Shown one piece after another: positions 1 through 5,505 of a DNA stretch of 5,528 nucleotides. Every line of letters starts with the position of its first letter. The first letter of the stretch is position 1. The stretch covers positions 1 to 5,528 of the forward strand of contig LKUH01000186.1 of NCBI GenBank assembly GCA_001412425.1, read 5' to 3'. Made by a program: the position numbers and the translations under genes. Source of the stretch: Candidatus Cloacimonas sp. SDB. Lineage in GTDB: Bacteria > Cloacimonadota > Cloacimonadia > Cloacimonadales > TCS61. The notes under the pieces are model-generated. The model did no database searches, was not told where the DNA came from, and saw only the letters and a list, made by a program, of their open reading frames with translations.

Positions 1-1
1 T

Positions 2-73
2 CTGAAAAATCTGTCTAAATCTGTCTGGATCAATAAACCTGAAAATATCGAAAATATGGTGAAGGAATTATGA
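2..73 (+). CDS. 3' end of an unidentified gene (partial)
   Basis: One frame is open from the window edge to a TGA at 71-73 and encodes 23 residues ending in ENIENMVKEL. The codons (CTG, ATC, GTC, AAG mixed with AAA) look like those of the phage genes to the right and unlike the AT-rich genes that follow. The other two + frames stop almost at once. The gene ends only 6 bases before the stop codon of the convergent exported-protein gene, so there is no room for a separate terminator. The peptide is too short to assign a family. If the accessory stretch is an insertion into a prophage, this would be the phage gene on its left side, but that is inference. An exact 10-base tandem repeat (7-16 and 17-26) lies inside it. 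Confidence 0.45.
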   Translation: MKNLSKSVWINKPENIENMVKEL

Positions 74-79
74 AAAATA

Positions 80-1408
80 TTAAACTACTAAAGTGTCCAA
101 GATTGATTGACACATTCCGATGCTAAATATTGCATTATAACTACCTTCATTAGTATAATAAACCTCAGGATGGTAAATAGTAACCCAATATTTCTTTTGT
201 ATTAGTTCATTAATAGGAACAGTCTCATCTTCACCTGGTAGTTCGAGTAAAGTCAAAAATTCTTTTGAATAAACTATTTCAAAGCCCATAAATCCACTTT
301 GGAAATTGGTAATTTCAATTTGTGAATATTCATCATTTTGGTAAGGTGTAAGTTGTTCGCTATAAATTGGATTTTGATCTAATAACCAACTAGGATCATA
401 TTCATTACAATCATTCCAATTCATATACCAACAACTATAAAGGTTCAAAAAACCTTCCGGAGAATCAAAAACAAGATCATTTTTTTCAAATTCCAAAGTA
501 AATGTTAAATTTACTCCATTAATTATTATGAATTCATAATCGGTATATACTTCATACCCTAAATCACTATTATCATAAGTTAAAGCAACAGTTCCAGTAA
601 CTAGATTTTGTCCATACGAAAAAAACTCTTTCGTACGAACTTTGGCTAATATTGCACCAGAATCCTGATCATGAATTATCTCAGGAGCATAAAGTCCTTC
701 TAAATGAAAAGCTGGTTGCGTAGATGTATTATATACTTGTAAACTTGTAATATTTTCGTAATTACCATCCTCGTTAAAAAAACAAATATGAAAAAAAGAT
801 TGAAACATCAGATTATAATATAGTCTACCTTCATCTAATTCTTTTAACGGATATTTTTTGGGGGAGGGTAATCCTGTAGTATTACTGTAAAATGATATTC
901 TTTTATAGGTTGTATGTGATCTATACCAATCAAGATTTGGATAATCAGGAGGTATTTCCCCTTCATTTATTTTCTGTTGGATATTATAATTATTATCTTC
1001 AACTTTATATGCATCAAAACTAATCATTACATACTCAAGGTCTTTTTTTGTCTTAACTATAATTAAGCCATTTAATACACTAGATGATTCATTTATTACT
1101 AAAATTGTATCTAAAGTTGAACTTAAAACTCTGAAATAATCATTTTCATAACCAGAAACGTTTTCATTCACAATATCCACTTGACAACCTATTTGGAATG
1201 CAGGCATTTCATTATCCAGTTCAAATGATATATTAAATTCGATTACATCTCCTTCAAGATAAAAGCCTTTACTTGGAGTTATAACAGCTTGTGCTTTAAC
1301 AGCTAAGTCAGGCGTACCCCATTTTTTAATTAACTGGCCAGATAAATTTGAGAAGAAAATAATAAATGAAATAAAATAAAACATAAATAATGCATTAACT
1401 CTTTTCAT
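80..1408 (-). CDS. Exported protein of unknown function
   Basis: The 442-residue product starts with a classic Sec signal peptide: basic MKR, a hydrophobic core at about residues 6-20, and a likely signal peptidase I site after LSG (about residue 24, before Q). There is no lipobox cysteine and no second membrane span, so the mature protein should be periplasmic, surface-bound or secreted. It is acidic, rich in Asn, Tyr and Phe, and full of alternating hydrophobic stretches (for example residues 51-63, 291-307 and 374-380), which suggests a mostly beta, Ig-like or jelly-roll fold. Five cysteines lie at about 75, 209, 326, 334 and 433; 326 and 334 are close enough to pair. No catalytic motif is recognisable and I cannot name a family. 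The start is well supported: an AGGAGGT ribosome site (1412-1418) sits a few bases upstream of the ATG. Codon use is strongly AT-biased, unlike the phage genes. The gene is intact and may be cargo. Confidence 0.85.
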   Translation of the reverse strand: MKRVNALFMFYFISFIIFFSNLSGQLIKKWGTPDLAVKAQAVITPSKGFYLEGDVIEFNISFELDNEMPAFQIGCQVDIVNENVSGYENDYFRVLSSTLDTILVINESSSVLNGLIIVKTKKDLEYVMISFDAYKVEDNNYNIQQKINEGEIPPDYPNLDWYRSHTTYKRISFYSNTTGLPSPKKYPLKELDEGRLYYNLMFQSFFHICFFNEDGNYENITSLQVYNTSTQPAFHLEGLYAPEIIHDQDSGAILAKVRTKEFFSYGQNLVTGTVALTYDNSDLGYEVYTDYEFIIINGVNLTFTLEFEKNDLVFDSPEGFLNLYSCWYMNWNDCNEYDPSWLLDQNPIYSEQLTPYQNDEYSQIEITNFQSGFMGFEIVYSKEFLTLLELPGEDETVPINELIQKKYWVTIYHPEVYYTNEGSYNAIFSIGMCQSILDTLVV

Positions 1409-1411
1409 AAG

Positions 1412-1418
1412 ACCTCCT
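1412..1418 (-). promoter_or_regulatory. Ribosome binding site of the exported-protein gene
   Basis: On the minus strand this reads AGGAGGT, three bases before the ATG at 1408. It is a near-perfect anti-16S match and fixes the start codon. Strong sites of this kind argue against a Bacteroidota host, where such sites are usually absent. Confidence 0.8.
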
Positions 1419-1531
1419 AAGTATTTATAATATATAAATATATAAATTTCACATATTAAAAGTTATAAATAATATCTTTCGAAAACGCTTAATATTTACA
1501 AAGTAATGCTATTATCATTAGCTACACAAAA

Positions 1532-1558
1532 ATTATAATAGTAAGATTCATAAGTCAA
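1532..1558 (-). promoter_or_regulatory. Possible sigma70-type promoter for the exported-protein gene
   Basis: Read on the minus strand, TTGACT (1558-1553) is followed after 15 bases by TATAAT (1537-1532). Both hexamers are close to or at consensus, but the spacer is shorter than the usual 17. The predicted transcript would have an untranslated leader of roughly 115 bases before the ATG at 1408. In such AT-rich DNA chance TATAAT boxes are common, so this is only a candidate. Confidence 0.3.
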
Positions 1559-1822
1559 GATTAATTTTCAAGCACTCATCCCCCGAAAAATAATTACCAA
1601 CATGACACCCTCAGCTGTAGATGCTCTAATTTATCTTATACTACAAAAAAAACAAATATATAGCTTATAGTTACAAAAGAAATTATAACAATTCAATAAA
1701 AATCAAATATTAAATAGAGTTATATTTGAAAAGATATAGGATACTCTCAAAAACAACTTTGATAATATTTGGCTTTTTAAAAAATATGCTTTTTAATGTA
1801 TAGTTAAATACTCTTATACCTT

Positions 1823-1996
1823 ATGCGTATAGGTAAATATTGTAATGGAGCAGTTTATTGATTTTAAAAATTTAGAAAGCCAGAAAAATTAGATGGAGCA
1901 TATTTGACTCCTATAGATCTTGCTCAATTTATAGTAGATTGGATTGTAGCCGATAAATCGTCAAAATTAATTCTAGAGCCAAGTTGTGGAGTCTGA
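1823..1996 (+). pseudogene. N-terminal relic of an N6-adenine DNA methyltransferase
   Basis: The frame covering 1874-1996 encodes RKPEKLDGAYLTP, then a helix (LAQFIVDWIV) and KLILEPSCG, then stops. The L-x-G-x-Y-x-T-P box followed about 30 residues later by LEPSCG is the start of the SAM-binding region (motif I) of Eco57I-like / N6-adenine methyltransferases of restriction-modification systems. The motif should continue as SCGxGxF, but here it goes SCG-V-stop, so everything downstream, including the catalytic NPPY-type motif, is missing. Upstream, the ATG at 1823 is in the same frame (MRIGKYCNGAVY) but is separated by TGA (1859) and TAA (1865). Dropping one T at 1859 and adding one base at 1873 would give a continuous AVY-DFKNF-RKPEK reading, so two compensating one-base changes are likely. 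An alternative start is the ATG at 1845 (MEQFIDFKNL) with a single shift. The relic cannot make an active enzyme. Confidence 0.72.
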
Positions 1997-2004
1997 ATAT
2001 ATGA
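1991..2004. other. Fusion junction between methyltransferase and nuclease relics
   Basis: Methyltransferase-like coding on the + strand ends with the SCG codons at 1982-1990. PLD-nuclease-like coding on the minus strand is recognisable down to about 2004 (LPNTYPD); beyond that its frame only reads the antisense of the methyltransferase until a chance stop at 1929. The breakpoint therefore lies in these few bases. Both genes point toward it, so each has lost its 3' part. No insertion-sequence end or target duplication is visible here. Confidence 0.6.
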
Positions 2005-2484
2005 TCAGGATAAGTATTTGGTAAATTATCATAAAGACCCAATAGATTTGACATTTCAGAATAATCTTCTGTTTTCAATATTTCACAATATAAACCAGTC
2101 TCAATATTGCTAACAAGACCAGGAAATGTAAGATTTGCACTACCAATAATTATCTTAAATCTGTCTGTTAATTCACTCAAATTTTTTTTTTGAATGAAGA
2201 ATCTCATTACTTTTTTTTGATGTATCAACTGCATAAAGTTCTAATCCTAAATCAAGTAATTTATCAAGAGCTTGTACAGATGTAACACTATTTCTAATTC
2301 CTACGAATATTTTGACTTTTTCAGAAATATTTCTCAATTCATTTTCTATTAAGGCAATCACTTTTTTTCTTACAAAAGCTGAGCATATAAGTATTTTATC
2401 AGAATCTGTTGATAAAATGTTTTCTTTTACAATATTCAAATAAGATTTTGAAGTTAATTTTTGTGAAATAATTTCTATAACCAT
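1997..2484 (-). pseudogene. Truncated, frameshifted phospholipase-D-like nuclease
   Basis: Two minus-strand frames join to give one recognisable N-terminal PLD-family domain. The first (from ATG 2484 to TGA 2173-2175) has alternating strand/helix elements (KILICSAFV, VKIFVGIRN, LGLELYAVD) and ends in ILHSKKKFE. The second, one base out of step, continues SELTDRFKIIIGSANLTFPGLVSNIETGL. Together they show the H-x-K (HSK) and GSANLT...N-x-E-x-G signature of HKD nucleases of the type found in PLD-domain restriction enzymes (BfiI/NgoFVII-like) and other defence proteins such as DrmC of DISARM; the sequence does not decide between these. The shift occurs at a run of ten A. The true start is the ATG at 2484, because GGAGG (2492-2496) lies 7 bases upstream; the ATGs at 2490 and 2514 overlap or precede that site. 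The gene is cut at about 1991-2004 by fusion to the methyltransferase relic, so only about 160 residues remain and the second half is lost. Confidence 0.7.
2182..2191 (-). other. A10 homopolymer at the nuclease frameshift
   Basis: The coding (minus) strand has ten consecutive A directly after the CAT TCA codons of the H-x-K motif. Read as ten A, translation ends five codons later. Read as nine, the frame passes into NLSELTDRFKIIIGSANLT. Runs of nine or more A are known sites of RNA-polymerase slippage and of replication or sequencing indels. A second run, A8 (2211-2218), lies about 20 bases upstream in the same gene. Confidence 0.7.
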
Positions 2485-2491
2485 CTGCATA

Positions 2492-2496
2492 CCTCC
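2492..2496 (-). promoter_or_regulatory. Ribosome binding site of the PLD-like gene
   Basis: GGAGG on the minus strand lies 7 bases before the ATG at 2484 and only one base before the ATG at 2490. This spacing selects 2484 as the original start of the nuclease gene, giving an N-terminus MVIEIISQ. Confidence 0.6.
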
Positions 2497-2607
2497 AAGA
2501 TTATTATTATTCAATTAATTTGATAAACTTTAAATGCGCAATGAAAAAATGTGGTAACCCATCACAACTCGATTTGCTTCATACTGTCACATAATCTTAA
2601 TACCCCC

Positions 2608-3015
2608 ATGAGAAGTAGTAATTTTATTGATTGGAGCAAGATTAAATTCTTTAACAAAAAAGAGTTTAAATGTCGATGCTGCGGGAATAGCAACATCTCC
2701 GCTAATCTGGTTTTGAAGCTGGATTTAGCGAGAGAGCTGGCAGAGACTCCATTTATAATCACCAGCGGATACCGCTGCCCAAAACATAACCAAGAAGTAG
2801 GCGGAGTTAAGGATTCTGCACATGTTCATGGTCTGGCAGTTGATATCGCAGTTCCTGATAACGTAGCACGTCTCAATATACTAAGAGGTCTTATAATTGC
2901 AGGCTTCCGCAGGATCGGTATCGGCAAAGATTTTATTCATGCCGATATCGATAAATCCAAACCAAACAATCTCTGGCTTTATCCGTCAAAAGCTGGACAG
3001 GCTAAGGATAAGTAA
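2608..3015 (+). CDS. M15-family zinc peptidase (phage endolysin-like)
   Basis: This 135-residue protein matches the M15 D-Ala-D-Ala carboxypeptidase / L-Ala-D-Glu endopeptidase fold (Peptidase_M15_3 type), which cleaves peptide cross-bridges in peptidoglycan. Visible hallmarks: ITSGYRCPKHN at about residues 51-61, the zinc motif SAHVHGLAVD with H72 and D79, and the second zinc region FIHADID with H111 and D113 (counting from ATG 2608). All key residues are present and the length is normal for the family, so it should be active. The N-terminus has a CRCC cluster (22-25), as in related proteins that begin FxxxEFxC. In phage operons such proteins act as lysins or as virion-associated wall hydrolases. 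The frame is open back to 2545, and a GTG at 2551 would add 19 residues (VVTHHNS...), but these do not look like the family. No clear ribosome site precedes either start. The stop overlaps the next ATG by one base (TAATG). Confidence 0.88.
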   Translation: MRSSNFIDWSKIKFFNKKEFKCRCCGNSNISANLVLKLDLARELAETPFIITSGYRCPKHNQEVGGVKDSAHVHGLAVDIAVPDNVARLNILRGLIIAGFRRIGIGKDFIHADIDKSKPNNLWLYPSKAGQAKDK

Positions 3016-3473
3016 TGCTTCCAATCGATACGTCTACTGCTATCTCAATCCTAAACCTGAACTCTGACGACAGAATCATTGCAACCTTCGATCAGCATGC
3101 TCCGAAAGTAGTTCTGCTGCTTAAGAGAATTGCCGAGCAAGATATCTGGAATGATCTGCAAGCAGATCTTGCTGATGAAGATACACAAAACTCCTTCAAG
3201 TTTGCCTATAGCTATTACCTGCTGGTCTCTGCTGTTGAGTTTCTTAACCTGAAAACGCTGGGTGAAGGCATTATAAAATCTACTGGAATAGATCAGCAAT
3301 CCACTGAACTTCTCACTGGAAGCGAGATCAAAGCATTCAAAAAGAATTTGGAGATCCAAGCTCTGGAGCTGATCTTGGAATATCTCAATGAAGCTGGTTT
3401 TGATAGATTGAAAGAGCTTAAAACCGGAAAGTCCAAAATCAACCAAACTGGCATAAAGATAGCAGTGATATGA
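3015..3473 (+). CDS. Probable phage head-tail connector protein
   Basis: The product is 152 residues and largely helical. The pattern of an N-terminal helix (about 30-50, PKVVLLLKRIAEQDIWNDL), a long central helical segment (60-80, AYSYYLLVSAVEFLNLKTLGEGI), then a G/S-rich turn and a final helix (103-127) resembles small head-tail connector (gp6/adaptor-like, DUF6712-type) proteins that assemble as a ring under the portal. This assignment rests on length, helix pattern and position next to the gp10-like and terminator-like genes rather than on a signature motif. An AAGGA ribosome site (3004-3008) sits 6 bases before the ATG, inside the end of the peptidase gene. The gene ends ATGA, overlapping the next start by 4 bases. 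Confidence 0.55.
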   Translation: MLPIDTSTAISILNLNSDDRIIATFDQHAPKVVLLLKRIAEQDIWNDLQADLADEDTQNSFKFAYSYYLLVSAVEFLNLKTLGEGIIKSTGIDQQSTELLTGSEIKAFKKNLEIQALELILEYLNEAGFDRLKELKTGKSKINQTGIKIAVI

Positions 3474-3937
3474 GCAGCATCGATAAAGAAATCCTCAGAG
3501 CAATCTTCAAAGCAATCGAAAGCAGACTGCATCGAATTGGCAGTGTCATCGAAGGAGAGACTCGCAGATTAATTCTCCAGCATGATATCAAAGACAAAGG
3601 CAATTTCCTGCAGAATACAGGATATGCAGTGCAGTTTAACAATGCATCAATCGATCTGGTAGTGGGATCCAATGTTCCTCATGAGCAGTATGTCTTAGGT
3701 GGCAAAGTACCTTCCTGGACTCCGATAGAGCCACTCAAAGCTTGGGTAGAACGCAAAGGCTTGGCTTGGGTAGATAAGAAAACCGGAAAGCAGTTTTCAA
3801 TCGAGCAGATCGCTTATATGATCAGAACTAAGATCAAACGAGAAGGTATTCCTGAACGCAATGTATTTGCAGAAGTGATCAAGAACAAACAGCAGTGGAT
3901 CTTTAACCAGTTAGACAGCATCGAGGTGGTTTTATGA
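3470..3937 (+). CDS. HK97 gp10-like head-tail joining / tail completion protein
   Basis: The product has 155 residues. After an N-terminal helix (about 5-37) comes a beta region (VQFNNASIDLVVGSNVPHEQYVLGG) leading into the diagnostic stretch around residues 78-97, GKVPSWTPIEPLKAWVERKG, then a helix (110-124, SIEQIAYMIRTKIKREG) and IPERNVFAEVI. The order 'Y-x-x-x-G-x-x-P-x-W-x-P-I-x-P-L-x-x-W-V' followed by 'I-A-x-x-I-x-x-x-G-I-P' is typical of the HK97 gp10 / neck-type family, which helps seal the portal-connector to the tail tube. The usual 'EYGT' is replaced by 'YVLGG'. It overlaps its neighbours by 4 bases on each side (ATGA) and is probably translated by re-initiation, since only a weak ribosome site is visible. 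Confidence 0.75.
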   Translation: MSSIDKEILRAIFKAIESRLHRIGSVIEGETRRLILQHDIKDKGNFLQNTGYAVQFNNASIDLVVGSNVPHEQYVLGGKVPSWTPIEPLKAWVERKGLAWVDKKTGKQFSIEQIAYMIRTKIKREGIPERNVFAEVIKNKQQWIFNQLDSIEVVL

Positions 3938-4311
3938 CATTTTCTGAGAAAAGACAAAAGATCATCACTGCTCTTGAAAGCTCTGGAATAATAACAGAAA
4001 ACATATCCTTCAAGAAAGATGAAATCCCAAGAGAATTCCCTTCTGCTATCGTCACTCTCAATGGTGAGAAAGGCATAAAACCTACTTCAAAGAGATTTGT
4101 TCAGTTTGATTATGATATCGTAGTTTTCCTGATTGTAGATGTCAACAACTCATCCGATCCAGACTCTGACATTCTGGATTTAGCAAATACCTTTAAATCA
4201 CATCATCGAGCCATTCTTGGTAGTGATATTCCCAAGATCGATTACTATCCGGCAAGAGCTGATTCCGGCAGGAAAGTACGCATTGCCAAGGTCTATACGG
4301 TGGCAGAATGA
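3934..4311 (+). CDS. Tail-terminator-like phage protein
   Basis: The 125-residue product has an N-terminal helix (about 4-17), a short strand, then FPSAIVTLNGEKG (35-47), paired strands (FVQFDYDIVVFLIVDV, 55-70), a helix (77-94, DSDILDLANTFKSHHRAIL) and a last strand ending RKVRIAKVYTVAE. This alpha-beta-beta-alpha-beta layout and size fit tail terminator (gpU-like) proteins, which cap the tail tube and join it to the head. The assignment is by architecture and gene position directly after the gp10-like gene, where terminators normally sit; there is no invariant motif to confirm it. GAGGTGG (3923-3929) is a good ribosome site, and the gene overlaps both neighbours by 4 bases. Confidence 0.6.
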   Translation: MTFSEKRQKIITALESSGIITENISFKKDEIPREFPSAIVTLNGEKGIKPTSKRFVQFDYDIVVFLIVDVNNSSDPDSDILDLANTFKSHHRAILGSDIPKIDYYPARADSGRKVRIAKVYTVAE

Positions 4312-5495
4312 GAGTTCAGAAGATTGGCGGATATCAGATTGGGATAGTAGATAACGGTGAACTGCTTTCCAAAAACTATGCTGCTAAAGCTGTAAATCTG
4401 GATTCTTTCAAATGGATTGGGAAGCAAAGAATCAGTAAATCAACAGAAAAGAAGAAAGTTGTCTCTGCACCTTATTCAATGGGTAATCTGCTCAAGCTCA
4501 TGGAGAAAGATGAATACCATTCCGGCTGTATAGAAGCTAAGATAAATACCTGTCTCATGCAGGTAGAAGTGAAAAACTCATCTCTCAAGAAATGGCTGCT
4601 GGAAGCTGAATATCCGGGCAATGAAGATATCACCTTATCGCTAAACGAATTTCTCAAATACTTCCTTGCTTGTGGTAATGGATTTCTGCTCAAAATGCGT
4701 AATACATCGAGTCAATGGGTAGGATTGGAAAGACTGCTGCCAACAGAGACTCAGATCGTAGAAAACTATGACGAGTTCGGTTTCTTCAAACCTGATTTTA
4801 TCCAAGTTAAGAACGGCAAGAAGAAGTTCTTCTCCGGAGACGATGTAATTCATCTGAAAAATCCAACTCATAAGAGTAATGCATGGGGCTTGGCATGTCT
4901 GCCGGTAGCGATCAATATTGATATACTGGAGCAGATCAAGACATTTGACTATAACAACTTCAAAAATGGTCTTCTGGTAGATTACTTCATGATCGTAGAA
5001 GGCGGAAGCCTGAAAGATGAGGTTGTTGAAGATGCAGAAGGCAACGAAGTTCTCAAGGATGCATTTACAGTGATAGAGGAAACTCTGCAAGCAGCTAAAG
5101 GCAACAACAAATCACACACTACAGTTCTTATCGAGACTGAAAATAAAGATGCTAAAATCAGATTAGAGCCCCTGCGTCAGCAGGACAGAGACGGCGGATT
5201 TACAGTTTTAAAGAAAGACCTGAGAGAAGGGATATTCGCTTATCACAGAGTTCCGGCAAGAATTGTATCGCAACTGATCCCGGGACAACTGGGCGGAGAC
5301 AACAAATCCGATATGCAAATCTTTTATCATTTCGCCATCAAACCGCTGCAGCACCGTTTGGGTCAGGTTTTAGCTCAAGAGTTCAATAAAGAGTTTAAGT
5401 GGAAATTAACCGCATCAGACTTCGATTTTGGCGATCTTACCACCATCTTCGAAACTGATGATGAGAAGCTATTTAAAACCAATAGAAATAACTAA
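4308..5495 (+). CDS. Phage portal protein
   Basis: This 395-residue protein has the sequence course of the phage portal family (Phage_portal / PBSX-type): LLKLMEKDEYHSGCIEAKI (61-79), the conserved core FLACGNGFLLK (119-129) with its GNG(F/Y) motif, W137-L-x-x-LLP, DDVIHLKNPT (178-187), WGLACLPVA (193-201), and the late conserved block GIFAYHRVPARIVSQLI (308-324) followed by the helix FYHFAIKPLQHRLGQVLAQEFN. Twelve copies form the ring at one capsid vertex, through which the terminase pumps DNA and to which connector and tail attach. The length is normal for the family and all regions are present, so it looks functional. A GGTGG site (4299-4303) precedes the ATG, which overlaps the previous stop. 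The stop at 5493-5495 runs into the ribosome site of the next gene. It is unusual that it follows, rather than precedes, the connector genes. Confidence 0.9.
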   Translation: MRVQKIGGYQIGIVDNGELLSKNYAAKAVNLDSFKWIGKQRISKSTEKKKVVSAPYSMGNLLKLMEKDEYHSGCIEAKINTCLMQVEVKNSSLKKWLLEAEYPGNEDITLSLNEFLKYFLACGNGFLLKMRNTSSQWVGLERLLPTETQIVENYDEFGFFKPDFIQVKNGKKKFFSGDDVIHLKNPTHKSNAWGLACLPVAINIDILEQIKTFDYNNFKNGLLVDYFMIVEGGSLKDEVVEDAEGNEVLKDAFTVIEETLQAAKGNNKSHTTVLIETENKDAKIRLEPLRQQDRDGGFTVLKKDLREGIFAYHRVPARIVSQLIPGQLGGDNKSDMQIFYHFAIKPLQHRLGQVLAQEFNKEFKWKLTASDFDFGDLTTIFETDDEKLFKTNRNN

Positions 5496-5500
5496 GGAGG
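5494..5500 (+). promoter_or_regulatory. Ribosome binding site for the gene after the portal
   Basis: AAGGAGG, overlapping the TAA stop of the portal gene, lies 5 bases before a TTG codon. It is the strongest ribosome site in the phage module and indicates that the next gene begins at 5506. Confidence 0.7.
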
Positions 5501-5505
5501 AAAAG

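Larger units (their letters stand above)
1409..1822. other. AT-rich intergenic stretch
   Basis: About 410 bases separate the exported-protein gene from the methyltransferase relic. Apart from the ribosome site and candidate promoter listed separately, I see no gene, RNA or terminator hairpin. A short patch at about 1571-1626 is visibly richer in C and G than its surroundings and contains a 22-codon open frame (1602-1670) with no ribosome site, which may be debris of an older sequence. A 9-base direct repeat, GCTTTTTAA, occurs at 1772-1780 and 1788-1796. Confidence 0.6.

Noticed and set aside
7..26. Exact tandem repeat of AAATCTGTCT
   Set aside because: Only two units, within an apparent coding frame; no sign of an iteron array, CRISPR or attachment site.
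1602..1670. 22-codon + strand frame (MTPSAVDALIYLIL...)
   Set aside because: It is very short, has no ribosome site and no recognisable family; kept only as possible debris in the spacer.
1817..1835. Inverted repeat TACCT-N9-AGGTA over the methyltransferase start, considered as a controller-protein operator
   Set aside because: The arms are only five bases, there is a single copy, and no controller gene is visible.
15..2167. 12-base direct repeat TAAATCTGTCTG at 15-26 and 2156-2167, considered as insertion-flanking repeats
   Set aside because: One 12-base match is about what chance gives in a window this long, and the second copy lies inside the nuclease relic rather than at an insertion edge.
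2541..2594. 17-codon + strand frame (MKKCGNPSQLDLLHTVT) before the peptidase
   Set aside because: No ribosome site, very short, and overlaps the upstream extension of the peptidase frame; could be debris but cannot be supported.
2551..2607. GTG-start extension of the M15 peptidase by 19 residues
   Set aside because: The extra residues do not resemble the family N-terminus and no ribosome site supports the GTG; the ATG at 2608 gives a normal-length protein.
3051..3446. 131-codon minus-strand open frame within the connector gene
   Set aside because: It is antisense to a coupled phage gene and has no family features or ribosome site.
4641..5090. 149-codon minus-strand open frame within the portal gene
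   Set aside because: It is fully antisense to a clear portal protein, has no ribosome site and encodes a composition typical of reverse-strand shadows.
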